NCBI GenBank assembly: GCA_964629575.1
Contig: CAZVUM010000003.1
Coordinates: 62,001 to 126,000, forward strand
DNA from: JAYPWI01 sp964629575
Lineage (GTDB): Bacteria > Actinomycetota > Acidimicrobiia > Acidimicrobiales > Poriferisodalaceae
Length of the DNA stretch: 64,000 nt
Direction: 5' to 3'
Made by a program: the position numbers and the translations under genes. Shown here in pieces: positions 1-8,039 of this stretch (within the stretch, counting starts at the first letter, position 1; every line of letters begins with the position of its first letter). Below the pieces are notes generated by a model, which saw only the letters and a list, made by a program, of their open reading frames with translations, made no database searches and had not been told where the DNA came from.

Positions 1-717
1 ATCTTCGCAGCGCACGCCACGCAGCTGCACCCTGTCGCCGACGATCTCAGCGACGAAGCGGCCGTCATGATCGAGCCAACTGCTGCCGGCGCACACGCCG
101 CGCTCCGCGGCCAGGTCCCCGACGGAGGAACCGTGGCGATCCTCGGCGCAGGCACGATGGGGCTCACCGCACTCGCCGCAGCGCGCCAGTTCACATCCGC
201 CGACGCGATCATCGTGGGTGCCCGCTACCCCCACCAGCGCAAATGGGCGGAGATCCTCGGCGCAGACCTGGTGGTCGATCCCGACGAGGTGCCACGGGCC
301 GTCCGACGCGCCGCGGGGACACGGGTCATTGGTTCGACGCTTGGTTCGGGGGTCGACGTCACGATCGATGCCGTCGGTTCGTCGGCCTCACTCACGGATG
401 CGATCGCCATCACCCGCCCACGGGGTCGCGTCGTGCTGCTCGGCATGCCGGCGGAGGTCAACCTCAACCTGACCGCGTTGTGGCACAGGGAAACCGAGCT
501 CGTCGGTGCCTACTGCTACGGCACCGAGCATTCCCACGGCGACGCCCACACCTTCTCGCTCGCCGAGGAACTGATCCGCGAACACGACCTCGGCCAGCTG
601 GTGAGCGAGGTGTACCCACTCGCGGAGTACCGAGACGCCATCGAGCACGCCGCCCAGGCGGGTTTGCGCGGCTCGGTGAAGATCGCCTTCGACCTGCGCC
701 AACCCGCCGAGGACTGA
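1..717 (+). CDS. Zinc-type alcohol dehydrogenase family protein, C-terminal part
   Basis: The reading frame is open from the first base, so the 5' end lies outside the window; 238 residues are visible. They hold the nucleotide-binding half of a medium-chain dehydrogenase: a Rossmann motif GAGTMG near visible residues 49-54 and a typical substrate-side C-terminus. The N-terminal GroES-like domain with the zinc ligands is missing from view, so zinc binding cannot be checked. These enzymes oxidise alcohols or reduce aldehydes with NAD(P). It runs convergently into the aquaporin gene, with a hairpin repeat between the two stops. The substrate is unknown. Confidence 0.85.
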   Translation: MFAAHATQLHPVADDLSDEAAVMIEPTAAGAHAALRGQVPDGGTVAILGAGTMGLTALAAARQFTSADAIIVGARYPHQRKWAEILGADLVVDPDEVPRAVRRAAGTRVIGSTLGSGVDVTIDAVGSSASLTDAIAITRPRGRVVLLGMPAEVNLNLTALWHRETELVGAYCYGTEHSHGDAHTFSLAEELIREHDLGQLVSEVYPLAEYRDAIEHAAQAGLRGSVKIAFDLRQPAED

Positions 718-726
718 GAACCCGTA

Positions 727-770
727 CTGCCAGCTTCCAGGGACACTGGGTTGGCCCTACGAGCTGGCAG
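727..770. repeat. Dispersed hairpin repeat, CTGCCAGCT family, copy 1
   Basis: Arms CTGCCAGCT (727-735) and AGCTGGCAG (762-770) flank a 26-base centre. A second copy of the same 44-base length lies at 44844-44887; both share CAGGGACAC just inside the left arm and an AA after the right arm, while the rest of the centre differs. It sits between convergent genes, and its right arm lies inside the last codons of the aquaporin gene. It could act as a bidirectional transcription stop, but there is no T-run. Confidence 0.7.
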
Positions 771-1428
771 AAGGGTGGGTGACGCGCATCACCGCGATCG
801 CCAAGAGCGCCCCGAGGATCTGGGCCACGATGAAAGGCAGCACGCTCGCGGGCTCGATACCGGCGAATGTGTCTGAGAACATGCGCGCAACGGTCACTGC
901 GGGGTTGGCGAAGCTGGTGGACGAGGTGAAAAAGTAGGCCCCGCCGATGTAGGCGGCAACGGCGAAGGCGACGAAGCGCTCGCGGCCGGACCGCACGACG
1001 CCGATGATCACCATCAGCAGGCCGAAGGTGGCGATCACCTCGGAGATCCAGAGGGTCCAGTCGCGTCGATCGGTGGTGCTCCAGCTCACGGCGTCGAGGT
1101 CGAAGATGACGTTGGCCGCAATCACCCCGAGAATTCCCCCGCTCACCTGGGCAGCGAAATAGGCCGCAGCCATGCGATCGTCGAGTTCTCCTTCGATCCG
1201 CGCCCACAGGGTGACCGCCGGGTTGAAATGGGCGCCGGACGAGGAAGCAAAGACCAGGATCAGGCAGGTCAGAGCACCTGCGGTCGCGATCGAGTTCTCG
1301 AGAAGCTGGAGTCCGACGTCGTCAGGGCTCAGCGTCTGGGCCATGATCCCCGAACCCACGACGGCCAGGAGGAGAAAGAAGGTCCCGACGAACTCGGAAG
1401 TCGCACGCTGCGACATGTCGGGGGGCAT
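757..1428 (-). CDS. MIP family channel (aquaporin-like)
   Basis: A 223-residue integral membrane protein with the two NPA half-helix motifs of the major intrinsic protein family, both read as NPAVT (residues 69-73 and 175-179), and about six hydrophobic segments. Such channels pass water or small neutral solutes; a similar subgroup in actinobacteria is associated with arsenite, so metalloid export is possible but nothing here shows it. The start at 1428 is two bases after the hemB stop, so the two genes are probably co-transcribed and translationally coupled; a second in-frame ATG at 1416 is an alternative start. Confidence 0.88.
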   Translation of the reverse strand: MPPDMSQRATSEFVGTFFLLLAVVGSGIMAQTLSPDDVGLQLLENSIATAGALTCLILVFASSSGAHFNPAVTLWARIEGELDDRMAAAYFAAQVSGGILGVIAANVIFDLDAVSWSTTDRRDWTLWISEVIATFGLLMVIIGVVRSGRERFVAFAVAAYIGGAYFFTSSTSFANPAVTVARMFSDTFAGIEPASVLPFIVAQILGALLAIAVMRVTHPSASS

Positions 1429-1430
1429 CG

Positions 1431-2411
1431 CTACTGGAGCGCCTCGGCGAGCTCGCGGGTGAGGTAGGTGAGAATCAGGTCGGCGCCGGCCCGCTTGATG
1501 GCGGTCACGTGTTCGAAGGCGGTTGCCTCGCCGTCGATCCACCCGTTGGCCGCTGCAGCCTTGAGCATCGCGAACTCCCCGGACACGTGGTAGGCAGCCA
1601 GTGGCAGATCGAACGTCGCTCGGGCCTCCGCGATGACGTCGAGGTACGCGAGCGCAGGTTTCACCATGATGATGTCGGCGCCTTCGTCGACATCGAACCG
1701 GATCTCCTCCATGGCCTCGCGGGCGTTGGCCGGATCCTGCTGGTACCCCTTGCGATCGCCGCCTCCTGCGATCGTCACATCCACTGCATCGCGGAAGGGC
1801 CCGTACTCGGCCGAGGCGTACTTGGCCGAATACGCCATGACCGGAATGGCGTCGTGGCTGTTGGCATCGAGCGCCTGACGGATGGCCGCAACCTGGCCGT
1901 CCATCATCCCGCTCGGCGCCACCATGTGCGCGCCGGCGTCGGCCTGGGCGAGCGCCGCCTTCTGATAGAGCTCCAGCGTGGCGTCGTTGTCGACATCGCC
2001 GGCCGGGGTCACGATCCCGCAGTGGCCGTGGTCGGTGTACTCATCGACACACAAATCGGCGATGATCACCAAGTCGTCGCCGTGCGCTTCGCGGAGGTTC
2101 GAGAGGGCCACCTGGACGACGCCGTCGGGGTTCCACGCCTCGGATCCCACAGGATCCTTTGTCGCGGGAAGGCCGAACAGAATCACGCCGGACACGCCGA
2201 GATCGGCCAGCTCTTTCACCTCGGCGAGCAGGGACGCTTGGCTGTGTTGCATCACGCCGGGGAGGCTGACGATCGGCTGGGGCTCCTGGGTGTCCTCGCG
2301 AACGAAGAGAGGCGCGATCAGGTCGTCGACCCCGATGCGGGTCTCGGCCACGAGTCTCCGCATTGCCGCGGAGCTCCGGAGACGACGGAGACGTCGTGAA
2401 GGAAAGGTCAC
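1431..2411 (-). CDS. hemB: Delta-aminolevulinic acid dehydratase (porphobilinogen synthase)
   Basis: A 326-residue enzyme of the usual length that joins two 5-aminolevulinate molecules into porphobilinogen in tetrapyrrole synthesis. Both Schiff-base lysines are in place: K197 in MAYSAKYAS and K251 in MVKPAL. The metal loop reads DLCVDEYTDHGHCG (C121, D123, C131), a hybrid in which Asp replaces one of the three zinc cysteines; I recall the same pattern in mycobacterial HemB. GDRKGYQQDPAN of the active site is present. No other hem gene is nearby; the aquaporin gene follows after a 2-base gap. Confidence 0.97.
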   Translation of the reverse strand: MTFPSRRLRRLRSSAAMRRLVAETRIGVDDLIAPLFVREDTQEPQPIVSLPGVMQHSQASLLAEVKELADLGVSGVILFGLPATKDPVGSEAWNPDGVVQVALSNLREAHGDDLVIIADLCVDEYTDHGHCGIVTPAGDVDNDATLELYQKAALAQADAGAHMVAPSGMMDGQVAAIRQALDANSHDAIPVMAYSAKYASAEYGPFRDAVDVTIAGGGDRKGYQQDPANAREAMEEIRFDVDEGADIIMVKPALAYLDVIAEARATFDLPLAAYHVSGEFAMLKAAAANGWIDGEATAFEHVTAIKRAGADLILTYLTRELAEALQ

Positions 2412-2442
2412 GTCACAATGCTACGGGTGGCCGAAAGCCCGG

Positions 2443-3114
2443 TCACCCCCCTCTTCGCCAACCCCACACACCACTCGGCGAAAGCCCGAGCCGCACCCAT
2501 CTGTCTCCAGACGCGCACGCGATTCGCACCGGTATCGCGAGAGTGCCCTGGCCCGGCTCGTCTCCGAGGTCCGGTGGCGCAGCGTTGTCATCCGAGCTCC
2601 ACCATCTGGTTCGCCGGCCATGTCCGGCGAAGTCGACGGATCGATCGTCGATCAGTACCTCTCCGTGAACGGACGACGGTATGAGCAGGCCCCCGTCGTG
2701 TCGCTCGGGTTCCGACGATGTTTCCCATTCGACGTCGAGCCCGACAGCCGCGCGTGTCCCCCACTGATCCCGCGCCGCGTCGGCCGGTTGATCCAGGTGT
2801 ACGCCGAATGCCTCCAGACCCACAGTCCAATGCACGAGCGGGTCTTCGCAGACGTGCTGGGCCCAGATTCCCTCGGCCCGAAACTCCGCGGACGGACTCA
2901 GCGTGGCGAGAGAGATGTCGGGGTCGACGACGAGCGTCACCGGACCCTCTCGTGGCGTCAGCACCGCCGCGTACCAGGCCAGTCGGGCATGTGGCCGCCA
3001 GCCGAACTCCACCCACAGTCCGAGCTCGTGGGCCTCGGACCAGGCATCGAACTGCCAGATCTCGACGCTCGCATCGGCGTGAGGAAGATCGTCCTGGACC
3101 GTCTCGTCCGTCAC
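2443..3114 (-). CDS. Hypothetical protein
   Basis: A 223-residue soluble protein with a GTG start, rich in Trp, Asp and Gly and without signal peptide or membrane segment. I do not recognise the family. The alternation of short hydrophobic and polar stretches and several Trp residues (for example RRTRWW near residue 170) suggest a beta-rich fold, perhaps lipocalin-like; that is a guess. It is divergent from the SCP2-type gene with a 23-base gap, so the two share one promoter region and may work together in lipid or sterol handling. Codon use matches its neighbours. Confidence 0.65.
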   Translation of the reverse strand: MTDETVQDDLPHADASVEIWQFDAWSEAHELGLWVEFGWRPHARLAWYAAVLTPREGPVTLVVDPDISLATLSPSAEFRAEGIWAQHVCEDPLVHWTVGLEAFGVHLDQPADAARDQWGTRAAVGLDVEWETSSEPERHDGGLLIPSSVHGEVLIDDRSVDFAGHGRRTRWWSSDDNAAPPDLGDEPGQGTLAIPVRIACASGDRWVRLGLSPSGVWGWRRGG

Positions 3115-3137
3115 CGGCTGGAGCGTACGCTGCCCCG

Positions 3138-3497
3138 GTGGAGTTTCTCAGCGACGACTGGTTTCGTGCCGCGAACGACGCGCTCGCCGGCCTGGAGACC
3201 GACCTCGACGACGCTCTCGTGATCGAACACGTCATTGAGCACAACGGCGCGACGGTGCCGTACCAGCTGGTGATCGAGGCGAGGGGCTGCGCTCTCGAGA
3301 AGGGGCGACCGCGTTCGGCACACGTCACCATGGCCCAGTCCGCAGAGACAGCTGCCGCCCTGCGGGCGGGCACTGTCGACGCCCTGCAGGCGGTGCAGGA
3401 CGGGCGGGTCCGCATCGATGGAGACCCGCGCCGCCTGATTCAGCACGCAGAGCTTCTTCAGGCCATCGACCGCCGCCTGGCCGCACTCCCTGCCTGA
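3138..3497 (+). CDS. SCP2 sterol-transfer family protein
   Basis: A 119-residue protein starting with GTG at 3138 (VEFLSDDW), a common start of actinobacterial SCP2-like proteins. The C-terminal half fits the SCP2 fold, with the phrase AAALRAGTVDALQAVQDGRV like the usual segment where a lipid-binding hydrophobic cavity is closed. Such proteins bind sterols, acyl-CoAs or other lipids. The alternative longer open frame upstream has no plausible start and overlaps the divergent gene. Function beyond lipid binding is unknown. Confidence 0.75.
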   Translation: MEFLSDDWFRAANDALAGLETDLDDALVIEHVIEHNGATVPYQLVIEARGCALEKGRPRSAHVTMAQSAETAAALRAGTVDALQAVQDGRVRIDGDPRRLIQHAELLQAIDRRLAALPA

Positions 3498-3627
3498 CCC
3501 CACCCGAGCACGAACTCAAAGTCCTTTTTTTGGACATTGCGTCATCGGAGAAATGGACGGTCGTTGGTCCCTCTGTTGACGGCCACTGTGAAGCACCGCC
3601 CCGCCCACACCGCGCCGTCGCACCGCT

Positions 3628-3675
3628 CACCTCAGTCGGGTGCCCTGGGCCCGCCCCCCGGGGCACCCTGAGGTG
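3628..3675. repeat. Long stem-loop in the 3498-3751 intergenic space
   Basis: Bases 3628-3645 and 3661-3675 are complementary over 15 pairs (CACCTCA, then GGGTGCCC) apart from a 3-base bulge (GTC), around a 15-base loop. No T-run follows. It may end transcription of the SCP2 gene or be a repeat. The rest of the 254-base space holds one T7 run (near 3523) and a short TTGGA/TCCAA inverted repeat near 3700; no convincing promoter was found. Confidence 0.55.
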
Positions 3676-3751
3676 GGCTCAAGAGACAGTGTTCAGTATT
3701 GGACACATTTTCCAACAGTACAGTCGGGTTCGAGTGCACTAGCCTCTGCAC

Positions 3752-4021
3752 ATGGGAGGGGGCCAGACGCTACCGCTCCACATGCGAGTCGTGGGCGCCG
3801 TGGAGGAACTCGCCGACGGTGAGCGCGGGACGTTCGTGACGGTGACCGCCATCAGCACTCGGCTCCAGGAGCAGTGGCGTGGCCTCTTCCCACGTCCCGC
3901 TCGCGCGATCGCCGGCTGGGCACGAACCGCGGTGGACGTGGATCTCCTCATCGAGAAGCGGCCCGACGACTGGGGCAGGCGGCGCTTCCATTGGGATCAG
4001 CTGGAGTACGCGCTGGCCTGA
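3752..4021 (+). CDS. Small hypothetical protein
   Basis: An 89-residue basic protein with ATG at 3752; a second in-frame ATG at 3782 is possible. It has no signal peptide or membrane segment and no motif I know. Its 3' end overlaps the 3' end of the convergent LLM oxidoreductase gene by 25 bases. The composition is typical of real genes here (many R, D and V residues), but with no family match it stays a prediction. Confidence 0.5.
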   Translation: MGGGQTLPLHMRVVGAVEELADGERGTFVTVTAISTRLQEQWRGLFPRPARAIAGWARTAVDVDLLIEKRPDDWGRRRFHWDQLEYALA

Positions 4022-5196
4022 GCCCGCCGCCCAACGGCTCCTCCGTCGGCCGCCAGGCGGCTCGGTTCCATGGGCTGGGGATCGAGTTCTTTCAACGCGG
4101 GCATCACCTCGCGCGCGAACAGGTCCATGCTCTGCATCGCCTGCTCCGCCGGCATACTCCCGTACCGGAAGACGAACATGATCTCGTTCGTCCCGAAGAC
4201 CTCGGCGAGCTCCGTGGCCCGAGCGATCGTCTGGTCGGGCGTTCCCCACGGGTGGGAGTCGAAGAACCCGCGCAGGAACGGTGACGCGTCCTCGCTCAGG
4301 GCCTGCTGGAGCGCGCCGTAGCGCTCGTACCCCTTCACGTCTGCCAGGTGGCTCCCGCGGAGCTCGTAGTGGCGGAGCGCCGAGTCGGCGTACTCCACCA
4401 TGTGTTTCTCGGCGGCACGCCGCGCCGACTCCTCGTCTTCGGCCACGTAGGTCCAGAGGGCGAGCTTGGTGTGCACCCCGCCGCTCAGCCCGGCCTCGGC
4501 GCGGAGGTCCATATAGGTCCGCGTGACCTCGAGCGAGAGGTCGAGCGACGTGGTCGGAATCACCAGCGGGTTCACGTCGTTCTGCGCGATCACCGCCACC
4601 GAATCGGGTGAACCGCCGGCGCACCAGAGGTTGTCGGTGAGGTCGCGTTCCAGCTGCGGTCGCAGCCGAACGCCGTCGATGCTGTAGTGCTCACCCTGAT
4701 AGGTGCATTCACCGGTCGAGAGCAGCTGCTTGAGCACCTGCAGGCTCTCGTCGAAACGGTGGCGCGACTCGTTCTGGTCGATGCCGAGCCCGCCGAACTC
4801 TCGCCGGCCGAGTCCGCGCCCGACACCGAGGATGACATCGCGGTCATCGCCGAGGAAGGCGTCGAGCATGTTGACGTCCTCCGCGACCCGAACCGGGTTG
4901 TGCCAGGGCAGCACCACCACCATCGTCCCGAGGTCGACGTTGTCGGTGACACCGGCCAGGTAGGTGAGGTACTGCAGCGGGTTGGTCACCATCGTGTACG
5001 GCGTGAAGTGATGCTCGATGGTCCAGACGCTGTCGAACCCGAGCCCATCGGCACGACGAGCGAGCTCGACCTCTTCGGCGAAGATCTCGCGATCCGACTT
5101 CGCTGGGCGGCCCGCCACGGACTCACCGCGCTCCTCTGCCTCGTAGCGATCCCAGTCGGTGTAGTTCTGATTGAAGATCGTCGCTCCGACCCGCAT
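3997..5196 (-). CDS. LLM-class flavin-dependent oxidoreductase (luciferase-like monooxygenase)
   Basis: A 399-residue TIM-barrel protein of the bacterial luciferase family. Typical blocks are visible: an early WTIEHHF strand end (about residue 60), the VVVLPWHNPVRVAED segment and DVILGVGRGLGRREF. Members use FMNH2 or F420H2 for oxygenation or hydride transfer; which cofactor and substrate apply here cannot be read from sequence. ATG 5196 follows a GGGGGAG ribosome site. The gene stands alone, overlapping a small convergent gene at its end and divergent from the Asp-box gene. Confidence 0.9.
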   Translation of the reverse strand: MRVGATIFNQNYTDWDRYEAEERGESVAGRPAKSDREIFAEEVELARRADGLGFDSVWTIEHHFTPYTMVTNPLQYLTYLAGVTDNVDLGTMVVVLPWHNPVRVAEDVNMLDAFLGDDRDVILGVGRGLGRREFGGLGIDQNESRHRFDESLQVLKQLLSTGECTYQGEHYSIDGVRLRPQLERDLTDNLWCAGGSPDSVAVIAQNDVNPLVIPTTSLDLSLEVTRTYMDLRAEAGLSGGVHTKLALWTYVAEDEESARRAAEKHMVEYADSALRHYELRGSHLADVKGYERYGALQQALSEDASPFLRGFFDSHPWGTPDQTIARATELAEVFGTNEIMFVFRYGSMPAEQAMQSMDLFAREVMPALKELDPQPMEPSRLAADGGAVGRRAQASAYSS

Positions 5197-5308
5197 GGCT
5201 CCCCCTGTCTGCCCCGTCGCTGGCGGGGCGCAGTCTCAACCTAGGTCATCATCGGACAGGGGAGCCCGGAGCCCGACAGCGTTAGCCTCTGCCCACGAGG
5301 GGGAAGCC

Positions 5309-6307
5309 ATGCTGATCGCCGGAACAACCGAGGGCGCATTCGTCCTCGCCGAAGATGGCCGAGCCGATCGCATTCTCAACGCACCGAACGTCCGCGAGGT
5401 GACACACGCCGCCGGGCGGCTGTGGGCCGGCACTGGCGATGGCCTGTTCGCATCCGACGACGGCGGTGCGACCTGGACCGGCCCGCAGCTGGATGGCCGT
5501 GAGGTGTGGGCCGTTCGCGAAGCCGCCGACGGCACCCTCTACGCCGGGACTCAGCCCGCGGCGCTCTTTCGCAGCGATGACCGGGGAGCGACATGGCAGG
5601 AGAACGAAGCGTTCGCCGCGCTACCCGAAGCGACCCGTTGGTGCGTCCCGCTGGACCCTCCGCTCCCAGGTCGGGCCCGTGCCCTTGCGATCGACCCCGC
5701 CGATCCCAACCGCATCTGGGTGGGTGTGGAGGTGGGTGGCGTGGCCCGCACGGCGGACGGTGGCGCCTCATGGACAGTGGATCTTCCGGGTCACAACCCG
5801 GATCTCCACATGATGTTCGCCCATCCGGCCGACCCCGGCACCGTGTTCTGCTCGACCGGGTACGGGCGCTTCGACCACATCGCCGAGGAGATCGAGGGCA
5901 ACGCAGGCGTCTTTCGCACGGACGACTACGGAGATACCTGGGAGTACGCGTGGAAGGGAATCACCCCTCGCTACTCACGCCCCATGTGCATCGACCAACG
6001 CGAGCCGCACAGCCTCACCGTGGCGAGCGCGCCGACCGCGTTCTCGGACCACTCGGATCCAGACGGTGCGCTGGCCGCCCTCTTCCGCTCCGACGACCAC
6101 GGGCGCTCCTGGCGTTCACTCTGCGACGAAGCACACTCACCGTCGGCCGCGAACTTCCACGGACTCACGGTCGACCCCGACCACGTGGGCGGTGTGATCG
6201 TCGGGACGGACACCGGCGAGGTGTGGCGGGTAGGAGACGACGCGCAGTGGACCCTCCTCGGTTCGGGTCTCCCCAAGGTGTGGGCGCTCGCACCCGTGAC
6301 CCGGTGA
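5309..6307 (+). CDS. Asp-box (BNR) repeat protein, sialidase-like propeller
   Basis: A 332-residue protein starting at ATG 5309 (MLIAGTTEG) after GAGGGGGAA. It carries at least five Asp-box motifs of the S/T-x-D-x-G-x-T/S-W type: SDDGGATW, SDDRGATW, TADGGASW, TDDYGDTW and SDDHGRSW, spaced as in a beta-propeller. Such folds occur in sialidases and in photosystem assembly or sortilin-like proteins. There is no signal peptide, so it is probably cytoplasmic, and no catalytic Arg triad is evident. Its stop overlaps the GTG of the next gene by four bases, so the two are coupled. Its role is unknown. Confidence 0.8.
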   Translation: MLIAGTTEGAFVLAEDGRADRILNAPNVREVTHAAGRLWAGTGDGLFASDDGGATWTGPQLDGREVWAVREAADGTLYAGTQPAALFRSDDRGATWQENEAFAALPEATRWCVPLDPPLPGRARALAIDPADPNRIWVGVEVGGVARTADGGASWTVDLPGHNPDLHMMFAHPADPGTVFCSTGYGRFDHIAEEIEGNAGVFRTDDYGDTWEYAWKGITPRYSRPMCIDQREPHSLTVASAPTAFSDHSDPDGALAALFRSDDHGRSWRSLCDEAHSPSAANFHGLTVDPDHVGGVIVGTDTGEVWRVGDDAQWTLLGSGLPKVWALAPVTR

Positions 6308-7350
6308 GCGCGCTGCACGTCGTCTCGCTCATCCCGCTCCCGGCTGTGGCGAGGGAGCAGATCGCCGCCGTTGATCCGAGCATCGAGCTGCATGTGGCTG
6401 CGGGATGGTTCAACGACGATGTGCGCGAGACCTGGGGCGACCATGTCGCCGATTCGTATCTGCTACCCGCCCGCGACGACATTCCTCCCCGGGACGAACG
6501 CAACGCCGTGCTGGCGAACGCCGACGTGGTGCTCGGCGGCTTTCCGTTGCTGGTGGACCTGGTCGCCAGGGCGCCACGCCTGCGCTGGGTTCACCAGACA
6601 CCGGCGGGAGCGAGCAACCTCCACCGCTGCGACCTGTGGGGCGGCGACATCCCGGTGAGCACATCGCGGGGTCTGGGAAACACGCTCGCGATCGCGGAGT
6701 ACGTGGTCGGATCGTTCCTGCACTTTGCTCGCGGCTTTCACCACGCTGGTGCCCAACGAGAGCAGCGCCGGTTCGAGCGCGCCGCCTACAGACCCACCCT
6801 CCTCGGGGGGAAGCAAGTCTGTGTGATCGGTGCCGGTGGAATCGGTCAGGACGTCGGGCGCCTGTGTTCGGCCCTCGGGATGAGGGTTGTCGGAACGCGG
6901 CGAACGATCGGTGGTGAACATCCAGAGGGGTTCGACGAGGTCGCCTCCCCGGATCAGCTCCATCGACTCCTCGCCGACTCGTCGTTCGTTGCGATCTGTT
7001 GTCAGTGGACACCCGAGACCACGGGGCTCATGGGCACCGAGGAGTTCGCGGCGCTACCAGACGGCGCAATCGTGGCCAACGTCGCTCGTGGGGAGATCAT
7101 CGACGAGGCGGCGCTGGCCGCATCGCTCGACCGCCTGGGCGGTGCCGCCCTCGATGTGTACGTCGGGGAGTTCTCTCGCAACCCGCCCGACGAACTGTGG
7201 GCTCACCCCAAGTGCATGATCACACCGCACGTCTCCGCAGGCGCCGACGAACGGTCGGCTCGACCCATCCGGTTGTTCTGCCGCAACCTGCGTGCCCTGA
7301 TCGATGGGCGCCCTCTCGACAACGTGATCGACTGGGAACGCGGCTACTGA
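6304..7350 (+). CDS. D-isomer-specific 2-hydroxyacid dehydrogenase
   Basis: A 348-residue NAD(P)-dependent dehydrogenase starting with GTG 6304 in a GTGA overlap with the Asp-box gene. The Rossmann motif GAGGIGQDVG lies near residues 178-187. The catalytic Arg is in ANVARGEIID and the catalytic His in ITPHVSAG. The family reduces 2-oxoacids to D-2-hydroxyacids; the substrate is not evident. It converges on the phoU-like gene, with a 12-base gap. Confidence 0.9.
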   Translation: MSALHVVSLIPLPAVAREQIAAVDPSIELHVAAGWFNDDVRETWGDHVADSYLLPARDDIPPRDERNAVLANADVVLGGFPLLVDLVARAPRLRWVHQTPAGASNLHRCDLWGGDIPVSTSRGLGNTLAIAEYVVGSFLHFARGFHHAGAQREQRRFERAAYRPTLLGGKQVCVIGAGGIGQDVGRLCSALGMRVVGTRRTIGGEHPEGFDEVASPDQLHRLLADSSFVAICCQWTPETTGLMGTEEFAALPDGAIVANVARGEIIDEAALAASLDRLGGAALDVYVGEFSRNPPDELWAHPKCMITPHVSAGADERSARPIRLFCRNLRALIDGRPLDNVIDWERGY

Positions 7351-7362
7351 CCTCGCACGACG

Positions 7363-8031
7363 TCAGTCGTCGAGATCACCAAAGGCATCGCGATCGTCGT
7401 CGCCGGTGTTGATCGGCTCGGTGGCGCTGCGCACGACTCCGATGAGGTTGGCGACGATGCGCTTGAGGTACCGGGCGTAAATCGCACGTGGAACCACCTC
7501 GTGGCCCGGCCGGTCGGATCCGAGGTAGCTCTCGATCGTGGCCTGAATCGAATCAGAAAGAGCGCCCCCCCGCTCGAGGAAGTCAGCGGGCTCGGGCTCA
7601 GTGGCGGCGAGCAGGTCGGCCGCCTCGGCGAACAGCATCGAGATCACCTGGCGCTGCTCGGTGAGCTCTTCGGCGTCGTCGTCAGAGACGAACGACACGC
7701 CGCTCTCAGCGAGATCGAGGATGTTCTTGGCCTGATCACCGATGCGCTCGATCTTCTTCAGCAGCAGAATGAGACCCATCACCTCCCCGACATCGGTCGC
7801 ACCCTGGACCGTGATGTGCACGACCAGCTGGCTGCGGAGGTCCCGCTCGGCCTCGTTGATTCGATCGTCCGTCGACCTGATGTCGTCGGCCACGACGGCC
7901 GCGTCACCGCCCGAGACCACAATCATCGCCGCGAGGTCGAAGGAGTGCCGCGCCTCGTTGAGCATGGCGATCGACCCCGACACGACGGTGTCCAACCCCT
8001 CGCTGCTCTTGCCGAAGAAGGACAGGACCAT
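7363..8031 (-). CDS. PhoU-like phosphate regulatory protein
   Basis: A 222-residue helical protein of the PhoU/DUF47 type that accompanies NptA-like Na/Pi symporters. Features are long amphipathic helices, an ILLLKKIERIGDQAKNI segment like the PhoU metal-binding helix (E/DxxxD), and an acidic tail. It starts at ATG 8031 behind AGGAG; that ribosome site overlaps the stop codon of the upstream transporter gene (8-base gap), which indicates coupled expression. It probably adjusts symporter activity to phosphate status. Confidence 0.85.
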   Translation of the reverse strand: MVLSFFGKSSEGLDTVVSGSIAMLNEARHSFDLAAMIVVSGGDAAVVADDIRSTDDRINEAERDLRSQLVVHITVQGATDVGEVMGLILLLKKIERIGDQAKNILDLAESGVSFVSDDDAEELTEQRQVISMLFAEAADLLAATEPEPADFLERGGALSDSIQATIESYLGSDRPGHEVVPRAIYARYLKRIVANLIGVVRSATEPINTGDDDRDAFGDLDD

Positions 8032-8039
8032 CGAGTCTC

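Noticed and set aside
3715..3745. tRNA T-loop-like GGGTTCGAGT
   Set aside because: No T-stem, anticodon arm or acceptor stem can be formed around it.
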